46,435 nucleotides of DNA from Thiothrix sp. (GCA_020442915.1 JAGRJD010000015.1:1-46435); one strand, 5' to 3'; shown: positions 17,324-25,954, counted from the first letter of the stretch. A program made the numbers and translations. Notes: generated by a model not told the origin, from the letters alone.

Positions 17324-17927
17324 CCGCCTGATACTGAAGCACAGCCACTGCCTGCTCAGCCCCTTGGCCATCCGGTTGCAACGGCTCGGTATCAATGCCA
17401 ACCAGCTCACCCTTGCCGGTTTCCTTGCGGGTATCAGCGCCCTGCCCCTGCTGGGCTTCGAACATTACGGGGCCGCACTGGTCATGATCATCCTCAACCG
17501 CCTGAGTGACGGGCTGGACGGCATACTGGCGCGGCTCGACCAGCCCACTGACCGGGGTGGATTTCTGGATATTGTGCTGGATTTCCTGTTTTATTCCGCG
17601 ATTCCGCTCGGATTCGCCCTTGCCGACCCGACCCGGAATGCGCTGCCCGCTGCCGTACTGATCTACAGCTTCATCGGCACCGGTTGCAGCTTTCTGGCTT
17701 TTGCCGTCATCGCCGCCAAGCGCGGGCTGGACAGCACCGCCTACCCGGACAAAAGCTTCTACTATCTCGGAGGACTGACCGAGGCCACCGAAACCATTGC
17801 CGTCTTCCTGCTCATGTGCCTGTGGCCGGCAGCCTTTCCCGTGCTGGCTTACGGGTTCGCCGGGCTGTGCCTGATCGCGACAAGCCTGCGCATTCATGCA
17901 GGCTGGAACCAGTTCACGGACCGCTAG
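17316..17927 (+). CDS. ynjF: YnjF-like CDP-alcohol phosphatidyltransferase
   Basis: The true ATG at 17316 overlaps the ynjD stop by 8 nt and has GGAGGA nine bases upstream; the open frame extends far upstream but only as a shadow of ynjD. The 203-aa membrane protein carries the CDP-alcohol phosphotransferase signature: DGLDGILAR, then a Gly and two Asp at 3-residue spacing (GFLDIVLD). The remainder forms several transmembrane helices. Family members join CDP-diacylglycerol or a CDP-alcohol to an alcohol acceptor. The natural substrate of YnjF is not known. Coupling to an ABC ATPase suggests a joint envelope function. Confidence 0.82.
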   Translation: MLDRLILKHSHCLLSPLAIRLQRLGINANQLTLAGFLAGISALPLLGFEHYGAALVMIILNRLSDGLDGILARLDQPTDRGGFLDIVLDFLFYSAIPLGFALADPTRNALPAAVLIYSFIGTGCSFLAFAVIAAKRGLDSTAYPDKSFYYLGGLTEATETIAVFLLMCLWPAAFPVLAYGFAGLCLIATSLRIHAGWNQFTDR

Positions 17928-17958
17928 GCAGGCATCATCGGAGCCGGATCCCCCGTTG

Positions 17959-19056
17959 TCAACGCTGGTCGAAGTCCACCACCACCTCATCCGACAAGGG
18001 GTGTGCCTGACAGGTCAGGATATACCCGGCCTCAATTTCATGCGCCTCCAGCCCGTGGGCGATGTCCATGTCCACCTGCCCCTTGACCAGTCTGGCCTTG
18101 CAGGTCGAACACACCCCCGCCTTGCAGGAATAAGGCAGCTCCAGTCCGTTGTGCATCCCGGCATCCAGAATGTTCTCGCCCACGGTGGCCAGATCAAAAC
18201 TGATGGCACGCCCGTCCGCGATCACCGTGACCTTGCTGGTCTTTTCCTCCCCATACTGCTCAATGCGCTGCTGGGCTTTTTCGAGAATCTTTTCACTGTC
18301 CCCGGCGGAATTGGCGAACAGCTCGTAATGAATGTGTTCATCGGAAAAACCCACACTCCGGAAACCGCGTGAGACTTCCGACATCATGCTTTCCGGCCCG
18401 CAGATAAACACCTCATCGGTAGCAAACAGGTTGATCAGCCGGCTCTTGTGCAACTGGGTACCCTTGGCATTGTCGACACGGCCATTGAGCACATCCGAAC
18501 CCTGATCCTCCTCATTCATGATGTTGAGCCAGTTGAAGCGTTCCAGGTAACGGTTCTTGATGAAGCCCAGCTCATCCTTGAACATCACCGAACGACTGCG
18601 GCGGTTGCCATAAACCAGGGTCACGCGGCTCTCCGGCTCTTCATGCAGCACGGTCTTGATGATGGACAGGATCGGCGTGATGCCGCTGCCGGCGGCGATG
18701 CACATGTAGTTTCTGGCCTGTGTGGCAGCGGTTTCCGTGTAGAAGCTGCCCTGGGGCGGCATGACTTCAATATGGTCGCCCACCCGGAAGTGGTCATTGG
18801 CATAATTGGAGAATTTCCCCCCCCGTACGCGCTTGATGCCGACCCGCATGTGCCCGTCCGCCACCCCGGAACAGATGGAGTAGGAACGCCGCACCGCCTC
18901 ACCCTCAATGTCGGCACGCAGGGTCAGAAACTGCCCCTGTTTGAAACGGAAGGTCTCGCGCAACGCATCCGGCACCGCAAGGGTGACACAGATGGCGGTA
19001 TCGGTTTCCGGGCGGACATCGGCAATGTTCAGGGGATAAAACCGGGTATCAGCCAT
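17959..19056 (-). CDS. paaE: Phenylacetyl-CoA epoxidase reductase subunit PaaE
   Basis: This 365-aa flavo-iron-sulfur reductase has an FAD-binding domain (RRSYSICSG), an NAD(P)H-binding domain (AAGSGITPILSI) and a C-terminal plant-type [2Fe-2S] ferredoxin with four cysteines in CKAGVCSTCKARL and ILTCQAH. It passes electrons from NADPH to the diiron centre of the PaaABC oxygenase, which epoxidises the phenylacetyl-CoA ring. It is the last gene of the paa operon, 12 nt after paaD, and ends 31 nt from the convergent ynjF. Confidence 0.96.
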   Translation of the reverse strand: MADTRFYPLNIADVRPETDTAICVTLAVPDALRETFRFKQGQFLTLRADIEGEAVRRSYSICSGVADGHMRVGIKRVRGGKFSNYANDHFRVGDHIEVMPPQGSFYTETAATQARNYMCIAAGSGITPILSIIKTVLHEEPESRVTLVYGNRRSRSVMFKDELGFIKNRYLERFNWLNIMNEEDQGSDVLNGRVDNAKGTQLHKSRLINLFATDEVFICGPESMMSEVSRGFRSVGFSDEHIHYELFANSAGDSEKILEKAQQRIEQYGEEKTSKVTVIADGRAISFDLATVGENILDAGMHNGLELPYSCKAGVCSTCKARLVKGQVDMDIAHGLEAHEIEAGYILTCQAHPLSDEVVVDFDQR

Positions 19057-19068
19057 GGCAGTTGTTTC

Positions 19069-19638
19069 CTATATCGGTTTGAAGTAATCAAAAGGTTCGT
19101 GACAGGCCCGGCACTGGAACAGCGCCTTGCAGGCCGTGGAGCCGAATTCACTGATGCGGTGCGTGTCATCCGAACCACAACGGGGGCAGGTGATACCGGA
19201 TTCCGGCGTCAGTTCCGGTACACTGCAGCCTTGGCAGTGGCGCGGGGGCGCAATGCCATAGGCACGCAGCTGCTCATGGCCCTGCGGTGACAGCGCCTCG
19301 GTGCTCCAGGCCGGGCTGAGCGCAGTGTGCACCTCGACCTCGGGGTGCCCGGCCTGCTGCAGGGTGCTGATAATATCAGCACGCATGGCTTCCAGGGCCG
19401 GACAGCCGGAATATGTGGGGCTGATGACGACCCGGATGCACCCGTTGTCCTGCTGCTCAATATCGCGCAGCACCCCCAGGTCCCAGAGGCTCAAGGCGGG
19501 GACTTCCGGGTCTTTCACCGCATCCAGCAATGCCCAGAGCCCGGGGACAGGCGACCGGTTCCGGTGCTGCAGGCGCTGCACCCATGCTGCCGTCGGTACC
19601 GGCCTATCGACCAGTGTCAATGTATCCGTTTTGTTCAT
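19069..19638 (-). CDS. paaD: PaaD, MIP18-type protein of the phenylacetyl-CoA epoxidase
   Basis: This 189-aa protein has an N-terminal MIP18/DUF59 domain (ALLDAVKDPEVPALSLWDLGVL) and a C-terminal zinc-finger-like segment with CQGC, CPRC and CRAC pairs. PaaD is thought to help assemble or repair iron-sulfur clusters needed by PaaE/PaaABC. It is slightly longer than the E. coli protein. The ATG overlaps the stop of the amine-oxidase gene by 4 nt, so its translation is coupled to that unrelated gene rather than to paaC as in other operons. Confidence 0.93.
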   Translation of the reverse strand: MNKTDTLTLVDRPVPTAAWVQRLQHRNRSPVPGLWALLDAVKDPEVPALSLWDLGVLRDIEQQDNGCIRVVISPTYSGCPALEAMRADIISTLQQAGHPEVEVHTALSPAWSTEALSPQGHEQLRAYGIAPPRHCQGCSVPELTPESGITCPRCGSDDTHRISEFGSTACKALFQCRACHEPFDYFKPI

Positions 19639-21614
19639 TCCGGATTCCGCAGGGTCATGGCTGGATTATGGGCAAAAAAGTTCATCGGCTGGATATGCAC
19701 CGTTTTCCACTCCGTAGACATGACCGGCCAGTCCTCCATGCGCGGCACATGGTGGAAGCCTGCCGTAAACCAGGTCACGATGTCGGTATTCTCCAGACTG
19801 CGATCAGCCTTCACCCATTCGGCCAGCGTGTCGGACCCATCGCTGCCAACGGCATATTTGCCCCCGGCATAACGCTGCGCGGGGTCATAGGCGGTATTCC
19901 AGACACTGTATTCAATATAGGCATTACGTTTCATGGGCGGGTCATTGGCAAAATCAAACGGACCATAAGCGACGCTACCATGGTGAATCATCCAGCCCGG
20001 TTGATGACCCAGATAACTTTCACGGTTGGTGTTCATGATATGAAACAGTTTGGGTTCCATGGCACTGATCCTGAAACGCCCCTCCTGTTCACTTTTGACC
20101 ATGGTATTCCGGACTCCCCAGAGGGATTTGCGCGGGCTGTCGGCAGGAGCATCCACGGCTTCCAGATGCGAAACCATGAAGCTGTTGTTCGGCTGGTCAA
20201 TATCAAAATCCAGACGGAAGTTGAAGTAGTGGTCATGGTTTGCCGCTACCAGATTGGGCGCGATCAACGTGCCATGGCGGGTATCCTGAGCAGCGGTCTC
20301 ATCCTTCATGCTTTTCGATGCCACCCCCTTGACAGCGTCCAGGCCGGATGCACCCACCTTGATGTAAATATCACCATTCTGCTTGAAACGGTAATCAATC
20401 AGGTAATCGTAATTGCCCACCTCAGAAGCCGTCCGGATCACCAGTTCAGTCTCCGGGCGCCCCTCCGCCGGTACTGGCTGGTCCGGTGTCTGGGCAAACA
20501 CCTCAAAATGCCGCCAGGCCGGATCACCGATATTGCGTTCAAAAATGCAGACTGCATCCGGAATTTCCAGCGGATTGCCATTATCGTCATGCAGCAGTGC
20601 CGGCAGGAAAGTGGCATGGGCCGGACAATCAATGCCTTTGCTGAGCGGCGTCAGGAACAGGCCGAAACCGTATTCACCACTGTCCATATAAGTCCGCCAG
20701 TACCAGCCGGCACCCGGGTCCATATAAGGTACAAACACTTCCGAGAGGTGCGCCTGATACAACACCGAGCGCCAGGTCTCGCCATCACGAGCCTGAATAC
20801 CGGACAACACCATGCCGGGACGCTTGTCGATGCGGTAGTGCATCTTCCAGATATCCCAGCTGATTTCACTGCCGTCAATGCGGTAATTGGGGCCACCAGG
20901 CTGGCTCAGCGTAACCGGGTTGCCCTTTTCGCGCAGGGGAGCCCGTCTGGCCACCTCCGCTTCGGTATAGCCCCAGGCATCCTCCGGGCCGGGAACAGTA
21001 CCTTCATCCACCACCCGGATCACCTTGCCGCCACTCAGGTCCACCACCGCAAACAGGCCCTCAATCGGCTTGGCGTAAAAATTGGAGCCGGTCGGGTTCA
21101 GGTAACAGGGTACCTTCATCAGACGCTTGCCGCTGGTTTCTTCATCAAAAAAGTTGCCCGCTGTCAGGGGCAGACAGAAGACATCGTCCGGTTTCAGCTC
21201 ACGTTTTTCCAGTGCCTTGACCATGTCCTCCGACCCCAGCGCAACCGCCATAGCCTGCATGAATTCCGTCAGCAGAACCATGGGCTCGCCCGTAGCTCCG
21301 GCAACCGACTCCACCTTGCCCCGGGTCAGATTGACAACCGCTTCCTGAGTACCATCCTCATGGCTGAAATTTACCATGGCCTTGCGGTCGGGCCTGGCAC
21401 CGGCAGCCAGCACTTCCGCCTTGGGCGGCTCCAGCAGTTCAATCAGCGGATAAAGGGTTTTGTCATCCGCCTGGCCGGCTGCTTTCAACAGCGCTGTAAC
21501 CTGCCTGATCTCATCAGCACTCAGGCCATCCAACGGATGCGGTGCCGACCATACTGCACCACCTGCCAGCAGACTGCCAGCTGCCATCCACATTTTCCAT
21601 GTCTGCATTCGCAT
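19635..21614 (-). CDS. Copper/topaquinone primary-amine oxidase embedded in the paa operon
   Basis: The 659-aa enzyme oxidises primary amines to aldehydes with release of H2O2 and NH3. The consensus for the self-processed topaquinone reads NYDY at 401-404, with Tyr402 as the cofactor precursor. Copper ligands are His460 and His462 in NHDHYF and the His of HHVPRMEDWPVM near 622. Residues 1-24 look like a Sec signal peptide (basic start, hydrophobic core, cleavage after VWSA), so it probably acts in the periplasm. It lacks the extra N-terminal domain of E. coli TynA. GGAGGAG precedes the ATG. It lies between paaC (65 nt upstream) and paaD (4-nt overlap); phenylethylamine is the obvious candidate substrate. 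Confidence 0.93.
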   Translation of the reverse strand: MRMQTWKMWMAAGSLLAGGAVWSAPHPLDGLSADEIRQVTALLKAAGQADDKTLYPLIELLEPPKAEVLAAGARPDRKAMVNFSHEDGTQEAVVNLTRGKVESVAGATGEPMVLLTEFMQAMAVALGSEDMVKALEKRELKPDDVFCLPLTAGNFFDEETSGKRLMKVPCYLNPTGSNFYAKPIEGLFAVVDLSGGKVIRVVDEGTVPGPEDAWGYTEAEVARRAPLREKGNPVTLSQPGGPNYRIDGSEISWDIWKMHYRIDKRPGMVLSGIQARDGETWRSVLYQAHLSEVFVPYMDPGAGWYWRTYMDSGEYGFGLFLTPLSKGIDCPAHATFLPALLHDDNGNPLEIPDAVCIFERNIGDPAWRHFEVFAQTPDQPVPAEGRPETELVIRTASEVGNYDYLIDYRFKQNGDIYIKVGASGLDAVKGVASKSMKDETAAQDTRHGTLIAPNLVAANHDHYFNFRLDFDIDQPNNSFMVSHLEAVDAPADSPRKSLWGVRNTMVKSEQEGRFRISAMEPKLFHIMNTNRESYLGHQPGWMIHHGSVAYGPFDFANDPPMKRNAYIEYSVWNTAYDPAQRYAGGKYAVGSDGSDTLAEWVKADRSLENTDIVTWFTAGFHHVPRMEDWPVMSTEWKTVHIQPMNFFAHNPAMTLRNPE

Positions 21615-21679
21615 GCGCTCTCCTCCTCAGAAACAGAACAACCCTGTCTGCAATTGACAAGTGTCCGCCCGATATTGTC

Positions 21680-22447
21680 CTACCAGCTCACACCCGGATA
21701 GGCCCGGTGTACTGACTGCATTTCACTTAAAATATGCCCCAGATTCTCGGTGTGATAACCGGTGCGGCCTCCCCGTACCACCCAGCTATCCTCAGGGACA
21801 CGCAAGGTTGCCTCGGTCAGAATGGCCGAAACCTGCTTGAGCCAGGCTGGACGCAACGCGGCATTGTCCACCCCGATCCCGGCGTCAGCCAGCTGCTGCT
21901 CCAGCGCATCCAGCTCAAACAGCTCATGGGTATAGCCCCACAGCTCATCAATGGCGCGCACCATGCGGGCATGACTTTCATCGGTGCCATCGCCCAGACG
22001 CAAGGCCCATTCCCGGCTGCGACGCAGGTGATAACGGGTTTCCTTGGCCGCCTTGGCGGCAATCCCGGCCAGCGTGGCATCGGTTGACCGAAGCAGTTGC
22101 TCTAGGTACAGGCTGCTGAAAACATCCGTCAGCAACTGGCGGGCCATGGTGAAGGCGAAATCCCCCCGTGGCAGCTCATGAATCAGCAGGTTGCTGAACT
22201 GGCGGGCATCACGCAGGTAGGCGAAATCATCTTCGGTCCGGCCATCGGCGCTGAGTTCGGCGGCATAGCCATAAAACATGCGCGCCCGGCCAATGTAATC
22301 CAGCGCCACATTCTGCAGCGCCAGGTCTTCTTCCAGAAAGGGGGCCCGGCTGGTCCATTCGGAGAGGCGATGCCCCAGAATCAGTGCATCATCACCCAGC
22401 CTGACGGCATAGGCCTGCGTGGCCTGTCTCAAATCCTGATCAGTCAT
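21680..22447 (-). CDS. paaC: Phenylacetyl-CoA epoxidase structural subunit PaaC
   Basis: The start is the ATG at 22447, preceded by GAGG at proper distance; the open frame has a GTG 12 nt upstream overlapping the paaB stop. The 255-aa protein is the ferritin-like, non-catalytic partner of PaaA: helical segments such as ALILGHRLSEW, LALQNVALDYIGRAR and ETRYHLRRSREWALRLGDGT are typical. It forms the (PaaAC)2 core of the oxygenase that attacks the ring of phenylacetyl-CoA. It lies 8 nt after paaB. Confidence 0.95.
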   Translation of the reverse strand: MTDQDLRQATQAYAVRLGDDALILGHRLSEWTSRAPFLEEDLALQNVALDYIGRARMFYGYAAELSADGRTEDDFAYLRDARQFSNLLIHELPRGDFAFTMARQLLTDVFSSLYLEQLLRSTDATLAGIAAKAAKETRYHLRRSREWALRLGDGTDESHARMVRAIDELWGYTHELFELDALEQQLADAGIGVDNAALRPAWLKQVSAILTEATLRVPEDSWVVRGGRTGYHTENLGHILSEMQSVHRAYPGVSW

Positions 22448-22455
22448 GGATCGCC

Positions 22456-22740
22456 TCACATGTTTTTAACGGCTTCCGGCAGCTGGTAGTAAGTGGCATG
22501 CCGGTACGGTTTGTCATCAGAGGGATCAAAGAAGCTTTCACTGTCATCCTCCTGGGATGCGCAGATGTCAGCCGAGCGCACCACCCAGATACTCACCCCT
22601 TCACTGCGGCGGGTATAGACATCCCGGGCATATTCCAGTGCCTGCTCATGATCCTCGGCATGCAGGCTGCCGACGTGCTTGTGGTCCAGACCACGCCGGG
22701 CGCGGACAAAAACCTCGAACAAATCCAGTTGGTCTTTCAT
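22456..22740 (-). CDS. paaB: Phenylacetyl-CoA epoxidase subunit PaaB
   Basis: The start is chosen at the second of two adjacent ATGs (22740), where AAAGGTG sits at the best distance; the open frame extends 10 codons upstream. The 94-aa product matches PaaB across its length, including LFEVFVRARRGLDHKHVGS and the YTRRSEGVSIWVVRS core. PaaB bridges PaaAC heterodimers in the epoxidase complex. It is followed closely by paaC. A hairpin-forming repeat sits 17 nt upstream of the start. Confidence 0.96.
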   Translation of the reverse strand: MKDQLDLFEVFVRARRGLDHKHVGSLHAEDHEQALEYARDVYTRRSEGVSIWVVRSADICASQEDDSESFFDPSDDKPYRHATYYQLPEAVKNM

Positions 22741-22756
22741 CATGTCACCTTTGCGG

Positions 22757-22786
22757 TTCCCTGACGCCATCTTCAGGGTCAGGGAA
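22757..22786. repeat. Inverted repeat just upstream of paaB
   Basis: TTCCCTGAC at 22757-22765 pairs perfectly with GTCAGGGAA at 22778-22786 (9 bp, 12-nt loop). It lies in the 134-nt gap between paaA and paaB, the largest within the first half of the operon, directly ahead of the paaB ribosome site. On the paa mRNA it would form a stable stem that could protect the upstream paaZA segment from 3' decay or lower paaB translation. No U-tract follows in the paa direction, so it is not a typical terminator. Confidence 0.55.
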
Positions 22787-22874
22787 GGGTTTTACAGTCA
22801 GTCTTTCAATCTCAATCAATCACCCCAGTCCATGCCGGCCCGGTGCCGGGAACGGCAGCCAGCAGGCAGATGGG

Positions 22875-23819
22875 TCACGCGGCCTGTTGGGCAGTCAGTG
22901 CCTTGCGTCTGGCCTTGTAGGCGCTCATGGCTTCACGCACCCAGGCCCCTTCTTCATGCGCCTGAATGTGATGTGCCAGCCGCTGGCGGTTGGCATGGCC
23001 GTTACCGTTGATGACGTTGTAGAACTCATCCCAGTCGATGTCGCCGGAATCGTAATGACCACGTTCGGCATTCCATTTCAGGTCCCTGTCCGGGTGTGTC
23101 AGCCCCAGCACCTTCACCTGCTCGGCAGTCTGGTCGATGAACTTCTGGCGCAGGTCGTCATTGGTTTCACGCTTGATCTTCCACTGCATGGAGCGGGCAG
23201 AGTGGGCGGATTCGGCATCGTGGGGGCCGAACATCATTAACGATGGCCAGTAAAAGCGGTTGAGTGCATCCTGGGCCATGGCCTGTTGTTCAGGGGAACC
23301 ACTGGCCAGAACCAGCATGATTTCAAAACCCTGACGCTGGTGGAAACTCTCCTCCTTGCAGATGCGGATCATGGCACGTGAATACGGCCCATAGGAGGTG
23401 CGTTGCAGTGAGACCTGATTCACAATCGCGGCCCCGTCCACCAGCCAGCCGATAGCCCCGACATCGGCCCAGGTCTGGGCCGGGTAGTTGAAAATGGAGG
23501 CATATTTGGCAATACCCTGCTGCATGGCGGCCACCAGCTCCTCACGTGCCACCCCGAGCGTCTCACAGGCACTGTAAAGGTACAGGCCGTGTCCCCCTTC
23601 ATCCTGCACTTTGGACAGCAGGATGGCCTTGCGCCGCAGCGAGGGTGCCCGGGTGATCCAGTTGCCTTCCGGCTGCATCCCGATCACTTCGGAGTGCGCA
23701 TGCTGGGAAACCTGCCGGACCAGGTTCTTGCGATAGGCATCCGGCATCCAGTCTTTCGGCTCGATTTTTTCCTCAGCCTCGATTTTGCGCATGAAATTCT
23801 GTTCAGGCGTCATGTTCAT
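22875..23819 (-). CDS. paaA: Phenylacetyl-CoA epoxidase catalytic subunit PaaA
   Basis: This 314-aa ferritin-like diiron protein carries the ligand motifs E-x2-H in QDEGGHG and in KEESFHQ. The strongly conserved PaaA blocks [24 protein letters not shown] sequence and [11 protein letters not shown] are also present. It inserts oxygen into the aromatic ring of phenylacetyl-CoA to give the 1,2-epoxide. It starts with ATG at 23819, 9 nt after paaZ, with GAGGAAC upstream. The gap to paaB (134 nt) contains a hairpin and no other gene. Confidence 0.97.
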   Translation of the reverse strand: MNMTPEQNFMRKIEAEEKIEPKDWMPDAYRKNLVRQVSQHAHSEVIGMQPEGNWITRAPSLRRKAILLSKVQDEGGHGLYLYSACETLGVAREELVAAMQQGIAKYASIFNYPAQTWADVGAIGWLVDGAAIVNQVSLQRTSYGPYSRAMIRICKEESFHQRQGFEIMLVLASGSPEQQAMAQDALNRFYWPSLMMFGPHDAESAHSARSMQWKIKRETNDDLRQKFIDQTAEQVKVLGLTHPDRDLKWNAERGHYDSGDIDWDEFYNVINGNGHANRQRLAHHIQAHEEGAWVREAMSAYKARRKALTAQQAA

Positions 23820-23828
23820 GTTCCTCTG

Positions 23829-25847
23829 TTACTTTGCCACCAAGGTCAGCACATCATAATTGGCCACCACCGCCCCATCCTGGTTCACAATGGTGGTATC
23901 CCAGCGTACCTCACCGTAATCTTCGGTTTCACGGCGCACTTTGTGTTTGCAGGTAAACTGCACCTGCAGGGTGTCTCCGGCATAAACCGGGGCGGCAAAA
24001 CGCAGGTGATCCAGACCGTAGTTGGCCAGTACCGGCCCCTCGTCCGGGTCCACAAACAGTCCGGCCGCCAGCGACACCAGAAAATAGCCATGCGCCACCC
24101 GCCCTTCAAAAAACGGATTACGCTTTGCCGCCGCCTCATCCATATGGGCATAGAAACGATCGCCACTCAATTCGGCAAACGCTTCAATATCCGCCAGGGT
24201 GATGGTGCGCTTGTCAGTGATCACCGCATCCCCGATCGCCAGCGCATCAAAACGTTTGCGAAACGGGTGCTCATCCACCAGCTGCCGGCTGGCACCCTGC
24301 ATCCAGGTGCCGGTAATCGCGGTCAGCATGTCCGGTGAGCCCTGCAGGGCTGTGCGTTGCATGTAATGTTTCACACCCCGGATGCCTCCCAGCTCTTCCG
24401 AGCCACCGGCACGCCCCGGCCCCCCATGCACCAGATGCGCAAGCGGAGTGCCATGGCCGGTGGATTCTTTGGCACTGGCACTGTCGAGCACCAGCAGGCG
24501 GCCATGCCAGGGTGCCAGCCCCAGTGCCAGCGTCCGGGCGATATCGGGATCAGCCGTGACGATGGAGCCCGCCAGACTGCCCTTGCCCATGGCGGCCAGG
24601 GCAATGGCCTCTTCATCATCGGCGTAGGGTATCAGGGTGCTGACCGGGCCGAAGGCTTCCACCTCATGCACCGAGGCGCCGACCGATTCACGGCAGGCCA
24701 GCAGCATGGGGGCCATGAAAGCGCCGTTTTCAGCATCGGCATCCACCAGTGTCAGCCCTTCACCACTGAACAGCACCTCACTGTCAGCGCGCAGTTTGTC
24801 CACCTGTGCCAGCACATCAGCCCGCTGCTCCAGCCCCGCCAGTGCTCCCATGCGTACCGTGCTGTCATCCGGATTCCCGATCACCAGCCGGTCCAGACGG
24901 GCGGAAACGGCTTCCGCAACCGCCTCCAGCCGGTTGGCCGGCACAATGGCACGCCGGATCGCGGTACACTTCTGCCCGGCCTTGACGGTCATTTCACGCA
25001 CCAGCTCTTTCACATACAGCTCGAACTCGGCACTGCCCGGTGCGACATCACGCCCGAGGATGGAGCAGTTCAGTGAGTCAGCCTCCATGGCGAAACGCAC
25101 ACTGTTCTGTACCACAGCCGGATGCTGCCTGAGCTTCTGGCCGGTCCAGGCTGAACCGGTAAAACCCACGGTATCCTGGCAGGTCAAATGATCCAGCAGA
25201 TCACCGGTACTGCCACAGATGAGCTGCAACGACCCGGCTGGCAGCAGGCCGGACTCAATGATCAGCCGTACCAGCAGTTCGGTCAGGTAAGCGGTCTGAC
25301 TGGCTGGTTTGACAATGCCCGGCATCCCGGCCAGAAACGCCGGAGCGAATTTCTCCAGCATGCCCCAGACCGGAAAATTGAAAGCATTGATCTGCACCGC
25401 TACCCCTTCCAGTGGCGTGTAGACATGCTGGGCGCTGAACTGGCCGGTTCTGGAAATCTGCTCCTGGGGGCCATCCAGCCAGATATTGCTGTTGGGCATT
25501 TCGCGCCGGCCCTTGCTGGCATAGACCAGCATGGTGCCGATACCGCCTTCAATATCAACCCAGGAATCAGTGCGGGTGGCACCGCTGGCCTTTGAGCACT
25601 CATACAGCACTTCCTTGCGCTCCAGCAGGTATTTGCCCAGTGCCTTGAGCATCAGGGCCCGCTGATGCGGGGTAGTCTGGCGCAGTGCGGTACCGCCCAC
25701 ACGCCGCCCCCAGGCCAGCATGTCGGCAAAATCCAGCCCCTGACTGCTGATTTCAGCTACGGGCGCTCCGGTGATGGCGTGGCGCAAAACCTGCCCGCCA
25801 GCAGCTGCCTGATGCCACTCACCGGCGGCATAACTTGAAAGTTTCAT
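23829..25847 (-). CDS. paaZ: PaaZ, oxepin-CoA hydrolase / semialdehyde dehydrogenase
   Basis: The start is set at ATG 25847 because AGGAG lies ten bases upstream; a TTG three codons earlier is too close to that site. The 672-aa bifunctional enzyme has an N-terminal aldehyde dehydrogenase domain (about 1-520, active-site Cys in GQKCTAIRR). A C-terminal MaoC-type domain follows (about 530-672, GDRFYAHMD hydratase motif, then RVAHGYFLVSLAAG). It opens oxepin-CoA and oxidises the resulting semialdehyde. It is the first gene of the operon here, read from the promoter at 25879-25907. Confidence 0.95.
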   Translation of the reverse strand: MKLSSYAAGEWHQAAAGGQVLRHAITGAPVAEISSQGLDFADMLAWGRRVGGTALRQTTPHQRALMLKALGKYLLERKEVLYECSKASGATRTDSWVDIEGGIGTMLVYASKGRREMPNSNIWLDGPQEQISRTGQFSAQHVYTPLEGVAVQINAFNFPVWGMLEKFAPAFLAGMPGIVKPASQTAYLTELLVRLIIESGLLPAGSLQLICGSTGDLLDHLTCQDTVGFTGSAWTGQKLRQHPAVVQNSVRFAMEADSLNCSILGRDVAPGSAEFELYVKELVREMTVKAGQKCTAIRRAIVPANRLEAVAEAVSARLDRLVIGNPDDSTVRMGALAGLEQRADVLAQVDKLRADSEVLFSGEGLTLVDADAENGAFMAPMLLACRESVGASVHEVEAFGPVSTLIPYADDEEAIALAAMGKGSLAGSIVTADPDIARTLALGLAPWHGRLLVLDSASAKESTGHGTPLAHLVHGGPGRAGGSEELGGIRGVKHYMQRTALQGSPDMLTAITGTWMQGASRQLVDEHPFRKRFDALAIGDAVITDKRTITLADIEAFAELSGDRFYAHMDEAAAKRNPFFEGRVAHGYFLVSLAAGLFVDPDEGPVLANYGLDHLRFAAPVYAGDTLQVQFTCKHKVRRETEDYGEVRWDTTIVNQDGAVVANYDVLTLVAK

Positions 25848-25878
25848 GAAATCCAAACTCCTGCCTCAGAATCCAGTC

Positions 25879-25907
25879 ATCATAATATGACACAAAAAAA
25901 CAGTCAA
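25879..25907 (-). promoter_or_regulatory. Sigma70-type promoter of the paa operon
   Basis: On the minus strand TTGACT (25902-25907) and TATGAT (25879-25884) stand 17 bp apart, an almost consensus sigma70 promoter. The -10 lies 31 nt upstream of the paaZ ATG, giving a short leader of about 25 nt. The spacer is very T-rich. Confidence 0.75.
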
Positions 25908-25930
25908 AAGAAAAATTCCTGTATCATATT
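25884..25930. promoter_or_regulatory. Split inverted repeat bracketing the paa promoter -35, probable repressor site
   Basis: AATATGACAC at 25884-25893 and GTATCATATT at 25921-25930 are inverted copies matching at 9 of 10 positions, 37 bp apart. One half overlaps the spacer next to the -10 box; the other lies upstream of the -35 box. Phenylacetate operons are normally held off by PaaX (GntR-like) or PaaR (TetR-like), released by phenylacetyl-CoA. Neither regulator is encoded in the window, so the binder is inferred. The right half also sits upstream of the divergent DsrC-family gene. Confidence 0.5.
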
Positions 25931-25954
25931 GAAAAATGGAAGCAGCCCGAAATG

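Noticed and set aside
19530..21701. 723-codon plus-strand open frame over the amine oxidase gene
   Set aside because: Antisense shadow of a clear amine oxidase with all cofactor motifs; its translation has no domain.
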